DNA of 64,000 bases, taken from Oegoconia quadripuncta. Lineage: Eukaryota > Arthropoda > Insecta > Lepidoptera > Autostichidae. The stretch covers positions 186,001-250,000 of the forward strand of contig OX438752.1 in NCBI GenBank assembly GCA_949316235.1, read 5' to 3'. Within the stretch, counting starts at the first letter, position 1, and every line of letters begins with the position of its first letter. Shown in pieces: positions 32,832 to 44,636 of this stretch. Position numbers and translations under genes: made by a program. Below the pieces are notes generated by a model, which saw only the letters and a list, made by a program, of their open reading frames with translations, ran no database searches and was not told the origin of the DNA.

Positions 32832-33175
32832 GTCAAAGTCAAAGTCAAAAAATATTTATTTCGTGGGATAAAGATTATCACTTGAAAACGTCACATTTTT
32901 TATCTTAATATTAAAATTATTGACATTATTGCTCATTCGCAAAGCAGATTCCCCAGAGAAGAACGAGCAAGAAACTCAAGGGTTGCTCTTTTAAATAAGT
33001 TTGGGTTACAATTATATTATATTGTATAATTAGGCTGAATATCGCCGAGCGGTCTATGTTCATGCTTGCTTATAATAATGTCTGTTTTATGATGGTTTTG
33101 AATTTATTTAAAGGTAAATTTTGAATGTCCACTGGAACCTTGTTATAAAAGGTGTTTTCTATACTTACAATTTAG
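32832..33175 (-). repeat. LINE-E 3' end
   Basis: GTCAAAGTCAAAGTC tail (minus (GACTTT)n), GAACGAGCAAGAAACTCAAG, then GGTCTATGTTCATGCTTGCT. The part 33033-33150 is repeated with an insertion at 33537-33690. Confidence 0.6.
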
Positions 33176-33536
33176 TTATTGAATAATACGTTTTGTTACA
33201 AACCTAGATGCTGGTACACACGACACATAAAACACACTCCACCACGCACGGTGCAAGTACCTGAAGCATATTACGTCCAAATTCACGACATACTATCGCC
33301 CACAAATCGCGGGTCTCTGTGAATTAAGGCAATAAACGTCAACTTTATGATCCTCTTAAATTACCTGTTGATACGTACAGTCCACGACACACTTTTCATG
33401 TTGTGTTACTAGGGTTGCCATCACACTGAAAATCTACATCTGAAAACGACAGAAAATAAATAATATCTAAATATTATCTTTGAAGTACTGTTTAAGGGAA
33501 TTGCATACTTCGGAGGCACTATTATACCTTATTATA

Positions 33537-33947
33537 CTGAATATCGCCCAGCGGTCTATGTCCATGCTTACTTATCATCCATATAGACAGAAATTTTATA
33601 ATAGCCTTTGGTAAATAATGTCTGTTTTATGATGGTTTTGAATTTATTTAAAGGTAAATTTTGAATGTCCACTGGAACCTTTTTATAAAAACGTATATAT
33701 ACATTGTCCCTTAAATGACTTAGATGACTTTGTGTAAACGGCTGACATGAACAGCAAGTTTATTTTTATATCTGGTATTAGCATTATGTATATCACTATT
33801 TTTCTTAAATGATTCTATATTTTTTCTTACATACATTAAGTTTTCGTAAATACATTGCGATGCTAATGTTAATATATTAATTTCTTTTTTATTCCTAAGA
33901 GACACTCTGGGGCCCAGTTTGTAAATCGCGCTGTTTATCATGATCAC
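33537..33947 (-). pseudogene. LINE-E C-terminal coding fragment
   Basis: Minus-strand ORF from 33947: LGPRVSLRNKKEINILTLAS, YENLMYVRKNIESFKKNSDI, AVHVSRLHKVI. It matches the ORF at 46517-46864. Confidence 0.65.
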
Positions 33948-34029
33948 TGTATTTCCAGTTCTCTATACATAATGCTCTCCTTCATAAGTCTTTCTCGTCA
34001 ACATTTATGAGTGCGTGAGCGTATAAATC

Positions 34030-34130
34030 AGTCGTTGCATCGCGTGCAGTATGCGGGCCGCGGCGGTCGTCGGCGCGGGTCGTCGGCCGACCGCTGCGAC
34101 CCGCTGCCTGTTATTTGCGACAGGTGTGCG
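34030..34130. other. GC-rich patch
   Basis: CGGGCCGCGGCGGTCGTCGG and neighbours; GTATAAATCAGTCG at 34021 combines a TATA-like and initiator-like word but too close together for standard spacing. Confidence 0.35.
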
Positions 34131-34159
34131 GGGAATGCAGATTGTACTACTATAACTTC

Positions 34160-34310
34160 ATCTACTGCCATGCCAATTTCCGGTATCATTCGCGAAGCTA
34201 AGCATCGTCTAGCGCGGTCAGGTCATGGATGGGTGATCACTTGTGACATTTTCATATCGGTGTTCTTGTGCTTCGGAAAGCACGTGAAATTGTCGGTCGC
34301 TGTTATTTTA
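34160..34310 (+). repeat. 5S rRNA-like repeat
   Basis: GCGAAGCTAAGCATCGTCTA then GCGGTCAGGTCATGGATGGG and TGATCAC, related to the 5S rRNA internal control region, followed by a hairpin GTGCTTCGGAAAGCAC. Other copies are at 17385 (-) and 52748 (-). Confidence 0.6.
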
Positions 34311-34366
34311 ATTGCAGGCATTCTTTAATCCAAGTCAGATTTGAAAACACTTAGTGGGTAGCCACT

Positions 34367-34672
34367 CATCATCATCCGCCCATAAACATCCCACTGCCTG
34401 TACGGATAGAGTCCTTCGCTTGTATAATACGGGTCATATTTCACTACGCTGGCCGGGCCCAATGCGGGTTGGGGACTTCACATAACTTTAAATTGTTATT
34501 CCTTAGACAAGAAGTTTGCGTCACGATGTCTTCCATCACCATTTAAGAGCAGTCGGATAAATGCACATAAATAATTAAAGTAAATTTAAGAACTGGTACA
34601 TGGCCTGCGTGGGAATCGAACACCGACCTCCCAAATTGGGAGACCGCGTCCTAATCGCTGAGCCACCGAAGC
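34367..34672 (-). repeat. SINE-D, near full length
   Basis: Tail (ATC)n at 34367, body with CACGATGTC and GCAGTCGGATAAATGCACAT, and the head GCTTCGGTGGCTCAGCGATT on the minus strand with A box. The B box region GGTGTTCGATTCCC is diverged. Confidence 0.8.
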
Positions 34673-34699
34673 TCGGAGCCACTAGTCTGAAACAAATCC

Positions 34700-35640
34700 A
34701 TCAATCCGCACTGGACCCGCCAGCGGGGATTTGGCTTGTGTGTGACTACAGCATTTTTCAGTCCGCCTTGAGTAGCATTGAGCGAATTGCAAGGTCCCAG
34801 TTTTCAGGGTTCATATTCTTTAATTGCATATTACATGGTTCCATGGGCATATCGTTTGCTAGGGACGGGAAATGTCCCAATGTTGGTGAATTGGTCATAA
34901 ACAAATTATTCCGTACGTATGCACACTGCGAAGCATCACAAACTATTTAACAACATATTACGTTGATTATTTGATGATAATGTGATGTTTTACAGTTGCT
35001 TGCATTTGCATGTGAGACCAAAGAATAAGCTTAATATTTCATCATCATCAACCTTCTACGTCTCCGCTCCTCACAGCCTCCTCTCACTGGCAGAGGGTAT
35101 GGGCCACAATCTACCACGCGGGCCCAGGCTAGTGGCTACCTGACAGTCAGTTTCAAAGCGCTCCTATACAGGGTGAATTTGTATTCGTGTAATTCCGATT
35201 AACTGAGGACGCCCCTCTTGATTACAAACAACTTTCCCCAAGGGCCCATAGTCAAATTCGATCAAAAATTTTTCGATTATTATAAAGTAAATCATTCAGA
35301 AACCATCCTTAGTATGGAGGTCCAACAATTTTCGGCTGAATTCGGCAATGGTTCCCAGTGGAAAGTTATTCGTTGAAAAAACAGGAATAACTTACTTATT
35401 CACTCTCATCAATCTCTTCAAGCTTGACGTCTTTAAACATATTATCTTTTCTTATGTTTTGTTTGAGAGGTTACTTTACCCGACCTGTGGCGTGCTCATA
35501 TTAAATAACAGTTGACCCACCCTCACCTACTAACCCCGCCCCTGCGACGCGAAAGCGAGCCATTTACCGCTATCGCCTCCAAGTACTTAGCTACCTGTGC
35601 ACTTATACTACATCGGAACGTGTATTTATATACGTCACTT
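34700..35640. other. No recognised gene; a SINE-D tail
   Basis: 35041-35128 is a diverged SINE-D end (ATCATCATCA and GGGTATGGGCCACA). The rest has no family resemblance. Confidence 0.45.
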
Positions 35641-35756
35641 TTTAAGATTAAAGCTCTCGGGTAAAGCTTTTATCGTAAAGCCACGTCATGAAGGTCACGT
35701 GAAGTTGCGTCTGCGGTGAGATGTGCACTGAACGATGTAGGACGGCTTTCTCGTTT

Positions 35757-35887
35757 CGTCTTAGTCTTTCAGCGAAATCAGCGAAACCACCGGTTGCGGA
35801 TTCGAATCCCGCGATGGGTAAATGTTTGGGTGGTGAATACAAACTTTTATTGACGAGTCATGGATGTTTATATTAATATTGTTGTAT
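35757..35887 (+). repeat. SINE-A, 5' half
   Basis: Diverged head with B box GGATTCGAATCCC (35797-35809) and AAATGTTTGGGTGGTGAATA. It is cut at TGTTGTAT (35880-35887) by the LINE that follows and resumes near 36725. Confidence 0.7.
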
Positions 35888-36697
35888 TTATATCGTGAAT
35901 ACGCATCAGTAGTTTGGAATCCTCAATACGGCAAGTACATAGACCAATTGCAGCGAATTCAAAATAAATTCATTAAACGTTTAAAGTATAAATTCAAATG
36001 TTTCAAACCAGATTCAGTAATTAGTCTTGCTAAGCGCAGAGAGCACAGAGATCAATGTTTCCTTTATAAAGTTTTGCACAACTTAGTCGACTCCCCATAT
36101 CTGTTAGGTAATATTGCGCTGAAATGTCCGAGAGCCAATATGCGGTCTACTACCACATTTGCAAATATTTTCAATCGCACTAACTATGCAAAGAACCGGT
36201 GTATCATTAGAGCCTGTAAAAAGTATGATGAGCTTTATGGTCACATCGATATCTTTCATAACAAATATAATAAATTTTCAACATGTGTAAAGACGTTCAT
36301 GAGGCGTTTATGCGCCGATTGTGGTGGACGTTGTATTGTCTTATCCATTGCTTCTTACGAAAGTAAAATAATGACGTTCGCGGAGGCAAAGCACTGTCTT
36401 ACCATAGTCGTTGCATGAATGCTTATATTGGCAAGGCCCTAAATGCTTAAATAACATTAAGTACCTTCAATCCATATAACTATTTTGTTTTTGCCATATT
36501 TAACAGTTAAATGTAAGTGAATTTAGTTATCCAGTAATTAATATAACATAGCATAACATGAATGTGTTAACTCAATGCAAATGTATTATACTTATCCGTG
36601 GAAGCTTTGTTGGCTAATGTATGATGCATACTGTAACAAATACTGCTGTAATATTTATAGCTGTTTGCTTTCATTTAAATAAATAAAAAAAAAAAAA
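35888..36697 (+). mobile_element. LINE inserted in SINE-A
   Basis: A 5'-truncated LINE of 810 bp with a poly-A end (36683-36697). TGTTGTAT flanks it on both sides (35880-35887 and 36698-36705). Confidence 0.8.
35893..36415 (+). pseudogene. LINE RT C-terminal region
   Basis: About 174 codons: REYASVVWNPQYGKYIDQLQ, RIQNKFIKRLKYK, SLAKRREHRDQCFLYKVLHN, RTNYAKNRCIIRACKKYDEL. This is the region after the RT core in CR1/Jockey-type LINEs. The YADD core is missing. The reading frame is open to the stop after VVA. Confidence 0.7.
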
Positions 36698-36724
36698 TGT
36701 TGTATATTAATATAAATGTGTGTT

Positions 36725-36800
36725 TATAATAATATGTATGCTTGGCTTAGTTTGGGACTAGATGATTGGTGTAAGTGTCCACAATATTTATTTATTTATT
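36725..36800 (+). repeat. SINE-A, 3' half
   Basis: GCTTGGCTTAGTTTGGGACT and AGATGATTGGTGTAAGTGTC, then an ATTT tail. It belongs with 35757-35887. Confidence 0.7.
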
Positions 36801-37319
36801 CTTTAAGGGAAATATTTTATTTATTAGGTTAGGCAACAGATTATACACATTAACAATAGATATCCATCCTTAATATCAAATACATACATAATCTATTCCA
36901 ATGCCGACAACATAAACTGTACTGTAAAATGTACGTTCTCCTTTTGTACAATAAAGTGTATTTGCATTGTATTAACACGATAATTTAAAAAAATAACGAG
37001 TGAGAAACGGACACAGCGTCACCATAAATATTGAACGTCGTGAATACCGAAAAGACTCTCGAGAGATGTGAGAAAGAAACGATAACCTTCTCCCGCCTCG
37101 GCCCCGCAGGTTTCGATACTAAATATGCATGATGCGTACCTACCTTACCTACTCCATTTAGGTCTGACATAATAAAATCTTTTTTACCTTCATGTTTTGA
37201 TAACGATGTGTCGTGGAACCAATCAGTGTCATCAGTATATATCTACGCAAAACTTTTAATCCAAAATTTGCTGTTTTGAACCCAGGCTATGGATTAGACC
37301 AAACAACCTGCAGTCTCAC
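36801..37319. other. No recognised feature
   Basis: A LINE-like GTACAATAAAGTG at 36945 is the only repeat mark. Confidence 0.35.
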
Positions 37320-37322
37320 TTA

Positions 37323-37641
37323 GGCCTGTATTAATAAACCAATCTCAATACAAGTCTTGAGGCTGTATCAACCGAGATGCGTCTTAAGAAGTTGACGCTA
37401 TCTCAAGTTCCGTGCTAATTTATAAACCAATCTTGAGGTCTACTCAACTGAGATCACTTCTGGAGTATTCGCCTCAGCGGCGAATGAATGATAGTCTTGA
37501 GTTTCGTTTATTAATAAATGAGTACTGCTTGAGTATTCACGCGCGTTTCAGGTGTCAACTTAGGTTTATTAATCAACATCTTTACCTGAGACCGATCACA
37601 AGACTGTTCTCAATCTTGAGAATGGTTTATTAATACCGGCC
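37323..37641. mobile_element. MITE X, Harbinger-like, full length
   Basis: Ends GGCCTGTATTAATAAACC and, inverse, GGCCGGTATTAATAAACC. TTA flanks both sides (37320-37322, 37642-37644). The inside is rich in TCTTGAG/CTCAAGA words. Other copies: 49075, 52930, 59910 and 60497, all damaged. Confidence 0.85.
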
Positions 37642-37644
37642 TTA

Positions 37645-37805
37645 GTGTGCCCACCCACGACGGACTTTTTGTAGGACCGATAATCGGGCCGATTTTTTCG
37701 TCAATACTTTTATCACCGATATTGTGACCGATTTTTTGTAGGACGTGCGCGTTGAAATATTGCAATTTTTTCTCATACAATAATGTCGGCCGTGGGCGGG
37801 CAGCC
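37645..37805. mobile_element. MITE Y, Harbinger-like, full length
   Basis: Ends GTGTGCCCACCCACGACGG and, inverse, GGCTGCCCGCCCACGGCCG. TTA on both sides (37642-37644, 37806-37808). The left TTA is shared with MITE X. Confidence 0.85.
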
Positions 37806-37898
37806 TTAGGGATGAGTTGAGAAAGTTTAAAGTCCTTAAACCTTAATATCGTCACAGTATAGTCGTCAAAATTTAATTTATGAAAAAAATAATATTAC

Positions 37899-38385
37899 AT
37901 TATTTAAGAAAAATGGTGATAAACTGTCAATACAAGGAATAAAGATAAACTTGCAGGTCACATAAGTCGCCTCCGCAAAGTCAATAATTCAATTAAAGGA
38001 CTATGTATACGTTTCTTCGATAAGGTTCCCGTTGATATACAAAATCATCGTTTCAATAAATTTAAGGATACTTTAAAAGAAGCAGAAACTTATTAAGAAA
38101 GCATTATCTACTAAGTATAAAATATGACACTAATTTTAGATTTTAATCGGTGCTGAACAACAATCAACTCGTTCACTTGCCAGGCTATTTTACAATTAAT
38201 AATGAAATATTATTGTACCTTTTTTTTATATCGATATAGTTTCTTGTCGCTTCTTCTCCCTAACCATAACACCTTGTGAAGCGATGTAGTTTAAAAAAAT
38301 AATAGCATGTTGACTTTCAATAAGTGATATTTTTGTATCCTACATTGAATAAAATATTTTTGATTTTGATTTTGATTTATCTTTG
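37899..38385 (+). pseudogene. LINE-E2 fragment with 3' end
   Basis: Frame-broken coding matches 46630-46860 (words GATAAACTTGCAGGTCAC and GTTGATATACAAAATC). The end CCTTGTGAAGCGATGTAGTT and (GATTTT)n equals that at 25155-25320. Confidence 0.65.
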
Positions 38386-38389
38386 CACA

Positions 38390-38632
38390 TACACACAGCG
38401 CCATCTAGGTCCACAGTAAGCATCTAGGCTTGTGTTATGGATACCAGATGGTTGCTAAACCACATAAGTACATTTTTCTTGTAAATAAATACATATATAA
38501 ATGAAAAACATCCATAACTCGGGAACACATGTCTGTATTCATCATACAAACATATGCCCCTAGCGGGATTCGAACCCGCGTCCTTTTGGTAAAGCAGTCA
38601 GAGTTTCTAACCACTACACCAAACACGGTTTT
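38390..38632 (-). repeat. SINE-B, near full length
   Basis: Minus-strand head GTGTAGTGGTTAGAAACTCT and B box GGTTCGAATCC (38568-38578). The left end is CACACAGCGCCATCTAGG. It abuts the LINE-E2 tail. Confidence 0.85.
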
Positions 38633-38639
38633 TGTAATA

Positions 38640-38775
38640 TAAAACTCTGTTTGTTAGAACAACCCTTCTTCTTGCTTATTCTTCTCAGGGGAAATTGCCT
38701 TTTGAACGAGCAGCATTTTAAACTGCTTTAAGGGTGCCCTTTCTATCTATAAAATATAGCATTTTGACTTGGACT
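38640..38775 (+). repeat. LINE-E type 3' end
   Basis: CTTCTTGCTTATTCTTCTCA, GCCTTTTGAACGAGCAGC and a TTTTGACTTGGACTTTG tail. Confidence 0.55.
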
Positions 38776-39016
38776 TTGATCAATGTCACCTATTTTGAAC
38801 AAAATACAAAATATTTATTTCATAGCTTAAGCCTAATACATAAAATTTCAGCTGAGGAGCTCCTTTTAGGTTATAGAATATACTTGTGATAGGGGGGACT
38901 CCTATCACAAGCTCTTCGTGTATTGGACACATAGTTAAAGGCTGGTTAAGAATTTAATTTAAAACACATATTGTTTGTAAGGTAGATTTATAAGATATAA
39001 GTTACACAAAGTATTT

Positions 39017-39074
39017 GTGTGCATGTGGGTGTGTGCGTGTGTGTGCGTGTGTGCGTGCGTGCTTGCGTAAGTGC

Positions 39075-39120
<46 letters not shown>

Positions 39121-39132
39121 GTGTGTGTGTGT
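39017..39132. repeat. GT/GTGC microsatellite
   Basis: Imperfect then pure (GT)n of more than 100 bp. Confidence 0.9.
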
Positions 39133-41050
39133 ACATACGCGAACAGCTCATTATGTTCCCTTCATATTCTAGGAATCACACGTTTATGCCTGATACTTTT
39201 TCGGTAACCTTTCATGGCAAGGGGCTGGAATACCAGACGAGAGTTGCTGTAGATGGAGATTTTATTTATTTTATTTTATTTTATTCAGGACAACTAACAG
39301 CTACACAATACAATTATGTTCTATTATCTTATATGTAGACAATGGAGGTCATTGTGTAACCAACTCCGTTATCCACGACAATTTTATATAAAACTGCAAA
39401 GACAGAAAAGCAATCCGAACCAGTTAATTTAAATCTTAAGTATCACCAATATCCGACAGGACTTCCAAACACTGTTTCTTATATTGGGTTTTAGACAAAA
39501 AGAATATATCCACATCTGTTAGATATTTATTATAAATGTTAGCCAGATGATGATGATGTTAGAGATGGTAATATAACTGTTACTCTGTGCTACCAGCTGT
39601 GGCTACCAGTCTACTGCCTGCATATTCTTGCATATAACTTTATTCAGCTACTTCCTCTAAAAGTCTCCTTGAATATGTATAAGGGCCCGAATGCCGTTTG
39701 TCCGCATCTGCTCGCCGCCCCAAGGTCGGCTCCGATTGCATGTTAATGCGTCGCGGGCGCACGCATGTGGCCGCAACACCGGTACGCGGCTGCCTCGCTC
39801 GCTCCTTATGGTGTTGGGTTTCTTTTATTACAGGCAGGGTCCCGTTTAACATAATTGGGACTATCAAAAGGACCAATTCTGATCTTTAAAAATCTTCTCA
39901 CATGATCATTTAGATTCGTTCTGTTTAAAATTGTTTAAGTTAAGTTTTCTTTCTGAAATCCGAGAGTTGCAGATCAACAATTGCCGTTTGAATAAATTTA
40001 CTGTTATTCTATTTCGGAGTAAGTACCTATTTAATTGTGATTCTATTATTAATATCTCCTACTACTAGCCTAGCCTAGCTACTATCTAGGCTACTTGCTA
40101 GGTTACTAGCGTAGTATTAATCCGCAGGGCTATGTCGGTGACATTCGTGACTACGAATACAGAAACGATTTATTTCATCTCACCACAAACTGCTATAAGT
40201 ATTTGCTCATTAGATATACATATTATACCGGTAATACACTGTAAGTACATAATACGGTCGGTTTAAGAAAACCTCATTCATTTCGAGAATCCCATCACAT
40301 TCTTTTTGGATTAAATTATCTTTATACTTCGGGGTTATTAATGCATCGGTGCACTTAAAATAGTTCACATCAACGTACAAGGAGGATATCAATCTGCGAT
40401 AGCGACCCATCGTCCGCGCTGCCCCTTTTCATAAAAACATCTAAATGTTTTTGAGGAACAATTTATGGTACTTGTATATTTATGCACAGTTTTTATAATC
40501 ATAGATAACCAGCAACACGTGACGTCAGAATAAGCTCATGTTGAATAACTCTTATACTAAAGTAGCAATATTTTAGTCCGTTGGGCACTCTTTCAGCACA
40601 GTTTTTTTACATTGTCAAAATAGTTCCACTGTATGTATTCTAGCTTCACCCACGTGTTTCATACCATCGTTAAAAAATATATAAACGACATTATAAAGTA
40701 ACATATTGGTAATAATTATGATACACTAACAGTATCAGTTATATATCAAAAAAACATCAGAGTATCAGTTACCAGGGGTGCATAAATCACGCGGTATCGC
40801 GCACAGGCAGCTTGAAATAGCAACGGGGCTGCGAACACAAACATGGCGCGTTGACATCGCACCACCAACACAAAAAATATCGGCGTCGTTTGTCCCAGCC
40901 GAAGCTGACATGTGTGAAGTGAAAGATTAAAACATTCCTCACAAAACAAATGCGAGTTGTTTTTTAAAAACATTTATAGAAATCGTTGGTCACGATAATG
41001 TATACACGATAATTTAGGTTCACGGAATGAAATCTGTAGACATATATATA
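39133..41050. other. No recognised gene
   Basis: 39255-39330 looks like a LINE tail (minus). CpG-rich patches lie at 39700-39800 and 40780-40900. Short ORFs here have no family resemblance. CTAGCCTAGCCTAGCTACT (40070-40085) is a small tandem. Confidence 0.35.
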
Positions 41051-41054
41051 TTTG

Positions 41055-41285
41055 ACGACGTTTGGTGTAGTGGTTAGAAACTATGACTGCTATACCAAAA
41101 GGTCGCGGGTTCGTATCCCGCTAGGGGCATATGTTTGTATTCATTTATATATGTATTTATTTACAAAAGAAATGTATTTGTGTAGTTTATTAACCATCTG
41201 GTATCTATAATACAAGCCTAGTTGCTTAGTGTGGAACTAGATGGCGCTGTGTGTATGTGCAAAGATATTTATTTATTTATATCAA
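41055..41285 (+). repeat. SINE-B, near full length
   Basis: GACGACGTTTGGTGTAGTGG start, B box GGTTCGTATCC (41107-41117), body to GGAACTAGATGGCGCTGTGT and an ATTT-rich tail. Confidence 0.85.
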
Positions 41286-41289
41286 GTAC

Positions 41290-42150
41290 TCAACTGGCTA
41301 ATCGTACCCTTACAGGGTAGTGTGTTATTATAACATACTATACTGACTGCCCCTAAGATACAGGCGCGACCCAGTGTGGGGACCGCTAGCAATAAGCTTC
41401 ATTATAAAATTTAAGTAGGTACTTACAATATTTTTATAAATACAAACTATATAAGTTGAAAATGTAATCAGTTTGGTAAATAAAGATTTATTATTATTAT
41501 TAAAAAAATAAATTATTTATTTACAACTCCTACAAGCAGCAGTGGATAAGAAGGTGCTGATGGAGAAAAGCTGGTGGATGAGGTGGCAATTATCAACTAG
41601 CAGGTTGGATTACCGCAATTCGACGCCTATTTTTCGTTGTGGACGCTGATGGTCTACTTATATTTTAAACCTATATTTAAGACTCTGACGTACGCCACGT
41701 CTTGGATACAAGAGTTTCTGGAATCATTTGTAATTATTCCAGAAATCCGAGAAAACGACAATTCTTTCAAAATGTACTTTTATACGTTATAAGCAGTAGA
41801 CTCAGATTTTCAGTGTTAACAAAAATTTATTATTATATTAAATTAGGGAGGTAAGTCTCACGTGTATACGTACAGGAAGGAGGTCATTGACTCAAGGTTC
41901 TACAAGTTGTAATTATTCTTCCGAAAATTAAAATGAATGAAATGAAAGTTATTCGTATGTCCGCCCGTCATTTAGGGCTTCCACAGCAACCAGCGTTGTA
42001 GTGAACGGCTACGACCCATTTTGAGTTGGTGACCTCATGACTTCACCTTGTAACAGTTAGATCCAAACTCCTTTAAGTGTCATTCTTTCTTTAGATCTAA
42101 TAAAGCACTCAAAATCGCCACTAGTGTGCAATAGAAATTAGTCAAGAGAA
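41290..42150. other. No recognised gene
   Basis: AT-rich with a (TTA)n run at 41489-41502. Short coding-like phrases are not supported. Confidence 0.35.
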
Positions 42151-42154
42151 AAGC

Positions 42155-42250
42155 GGATTCTTTCATCAAGGACTGGACAAATATTGCACTGGACAGAGAC
42201 ATGTGGCCCAAAAAAGGGGAGGCTTTTGCCCAGCAGTCGGACAACACAGG
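42155..42250 (+). pseudogene. RTE-type LINE end scrap
   Basis: GACTGGACAAATATTGCACT, GGACAGAGACATGTGGC and GGCTTTTGCCCAGCAGT match the RTE-type end at 32730-32820. Confidence 0.6.
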
Positions 42251-42964
42251 CTAGTTAAAAAAATTGTAAGGTTTTGTAGTTTCGAATGAAAGGAAATATG
42301 CACTAGCAACACTGACTAATATAAAGGAACCAAAAGACTCCAAGACGTCGCGTGCACGAGTAGCTATAAAAAAAGTTATCTACAAAGGCAAAGGAACGGT
42401 CTTAGAATTATATAGATTCTTCCACAAATCTATTTTCGTAAAATTCATGCTTGCAAAGAAAATCATTACAAAATTAGATTTTCCTGAAGAATTTAAAAAT
42501 ATCTCCAAGGTTGTTTATTCCAAATAAAATATATACACGTTTGTTGGGTACGCTCGCAGGCATGACCCAGTGTTCGCCGGTGCCTTAACTAAGCTGAAGT
42601 GAACTGTAGGTACCCTAAAAGCATATTTGCTCAGTGAGGTGGTGAGCCAAGTTCGGCGTCGAGTTACCGTTGTTAAGAACACAACCTGGCCCAACACAAG
42701 AGTTAGCCGCCGGTGTTGCCCCAGGGCGGGGCTCGGCAATCTTCTCGATGTGGACTTTACATTACTATGGCTACATCGCCCTTTCCGCACACACGGCTCA
42801 TTTACCCACTGTCTGTAACTAAAATCAATAAATGTTTTGCGTTGTAGGAACATCGAAAACCTAACCCTTCGTCTGCTAGACCCGGGTAGGTATTGTATTA
42901 GGTAAATAGCTCGTTTCATTACAATTACATAAAAGTTTGAACAATTACATAACAGGCCATCAAC
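42251..42964. other. No recognised gene
   Basis: ORFs on both strands around 42515-42919 overlap and have no family resemblance. Confidence 0.35.
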
Positions 42965-42967
42965 GTA

Positions 42968-43195
42968 TGATTTTTTTTTTATTCACAACGGGTTGGTACT
43001 TGACTTCAATCACACCTGATGTTAAGCGAAGATGAGGTCGAAGGTGGAAGCGTACTGACCTGAAAACCCCAACACATTTGGTGGACTGGCTATCTTATCT
43101 CTGACAACCGGGACCCAACAATGCTATTAACATTGTTGCTTGGCGGCAGATTTAAATGAGATGGTGGTACTTAGCCAGGCGGACATTTAAAATGG
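42968..43195 (-). repeat. SINE-C body
   Basis: T run, GTACTTGACTTCAATCACAC, GATGTTAAGCGAAGATGAGG to GCCAGGCGGACATTTAAAAT. The head is missing; a mariner relic follows. Confidence 0.75.
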
Positions 43196-43196
43196 A

Positions 43197-43424
43197 GTTA
43201 ACATCGAAAAAGTGAAGGAAATACTGACTGAACATCCTCATTCAACTTTGAGCGAACGAACTTTCTGTATCTCACGAGTCGACTTAACACGTCGACACGA
43301 TTTAAGACAGCAAATTCGAGGAAAAAAGCCATATTTCTGGAAAGAAAATTCATGGATTTTGCACCACGACAATGAGCCTTCGCACTAGGCCATCATTGTG
43401 AATGAATTTTTGACCAAAAATAAG
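43197..43424 (+). pseudogene. Mariner transposase relic
   Basis: Two pieces of mariner coding in one orientation: an N-terminal helix-turn-helix piece (NIEKVKEILTEHPHSTLSER) and, after a large deletion, the second catalytic aspartate region (SWILHHDNEPSH, then a stop). The first and third acids are gone. It differs from the intact copy at 46933, so it is an older or different lineage. Confidence 0.65.
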
Positions 43425-44050
43425 GGCATAGGGCAAAAAATTCTGCAGGCCCTTCAGAGAGTGTAAAGAGGCAAAGAGCTTCCGGCTCACTTCACCGATA
43501 TGGGCAGCACAAGAAAGACTGTGCAAGATGCGATGTCGGAGGAAATATGAACTCACTTGCTGGGTTTTCCATATTAATCACTTTATTTCTCTGATGGTAG
43601 GGTACAACTTAGCCCTTAGGCTCCGTAAGTAGTAATCCATTGTAATTCGTTGTAATTCGTTGATATCTTTTCTATGTTCTTATATACTAACTATATACGT
43701 GCTACACCGAGAGACATTGTTAATCTGGTGACCGATAACGGTACGTTGAGCGTACCACGTTTACCTATCTATGTATCATCAGCATAGATAAATCTTTATC
43801 AATACAGATCATACAATTTTGACACGTTCCAACGTACAGCCATGGTCACACTACATAGGGGATTATAGTTCTGTCAAAAAAGATACTACTATAGCTTAGA
43901 GATCCAGTGAGAGCTGACTATAATGACGGCCTGCGATGTTACCGGATTTACAAGCAAGCCAAACCCCTTTGACCAGTCAGAAATCGAGAGTAGGTTTTCA
44001 TTGATAAGAGCAATAGTCTTGTGCAAGGAGTTAACTGATTGTGATGACGT
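43425..44050 (-). pseudogene. LINE-D type relic
   Basis: Minus-strand scraps: SLHSLKGLQNFLP (43430-43480) matches the LINE-D ORF, and 43920-44045 encodes a DWSKGFGLLVNPVTSQAVI-like phrase matching the segment after YADD. The middle is scrambled. Confidence 0.5.
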
Positions 44051-44154
44051 AGTGACATGAAGGAAGGACGAACAAACAAACCTTATGTATAAACTGTGGA
44101 ATTATATAAGCTGTTCGTGAGATGTACCTACTTACTGTGGAGCGCATTGAGTTT

Positions 44155-44490
44155 GCGAGGAGAGAGATGGGGGGGAGGGGGAGGTATGCGACAAATGTCA
44201 CTCGGCGCGCCCGCGGACACTTCATACAAACAAAATAACACGAAAGCCGTCTGTCCGTGTGTTTGCTCCACGGATTCTAGGAAATGTAAAATAGAAGGCT
44301 ACGTACGAGATTGCCGGCGTACCTATTTATAGCTTCGGCATTTCAGTCGGGTTTTAATGCTTTATCGGTGTTAAGACCTGATTGAGGCTGGAAGTGGCAA
44401 GTTGTCCGAATGACATCGGTATGTACTTACAGTTGAAGTGGCCGTTAACGATACCTCCCCCCCCCCCGCCCCTCGCCCCGCGGCGTCTCG
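44155..44490. other. Purine-rich and C-run patches
   Basis: GAGATGGGGGGGAGGGGGAG (44164-44183) and a run of C with CCGCCCCTCGCCCC (44454-44480) could form G-quadruplexes on opposite strands. No exon supported. Confidence 0.5.
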
Positions 44491-44636
44491 GTTAATGAAA
44501 GGGGGTAATTTAGAACCACTTCGCTCTGAACAAATAGAGGAAACGGATATTGTGGGATGGAGCGAGTCGGGGGTGTGTGAGAGTGGTGACCGCTCGAAGG
44601 GGGTCATCCCTCGCACTGTTGACTGTCAATGTTCGA

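Noticed and set aside
34160..34310. A true 5S rRNA gene
   Set aside because: Only the internal control part is 5S-like; outer stems are unlike 5S and the copies are dispersed singly.
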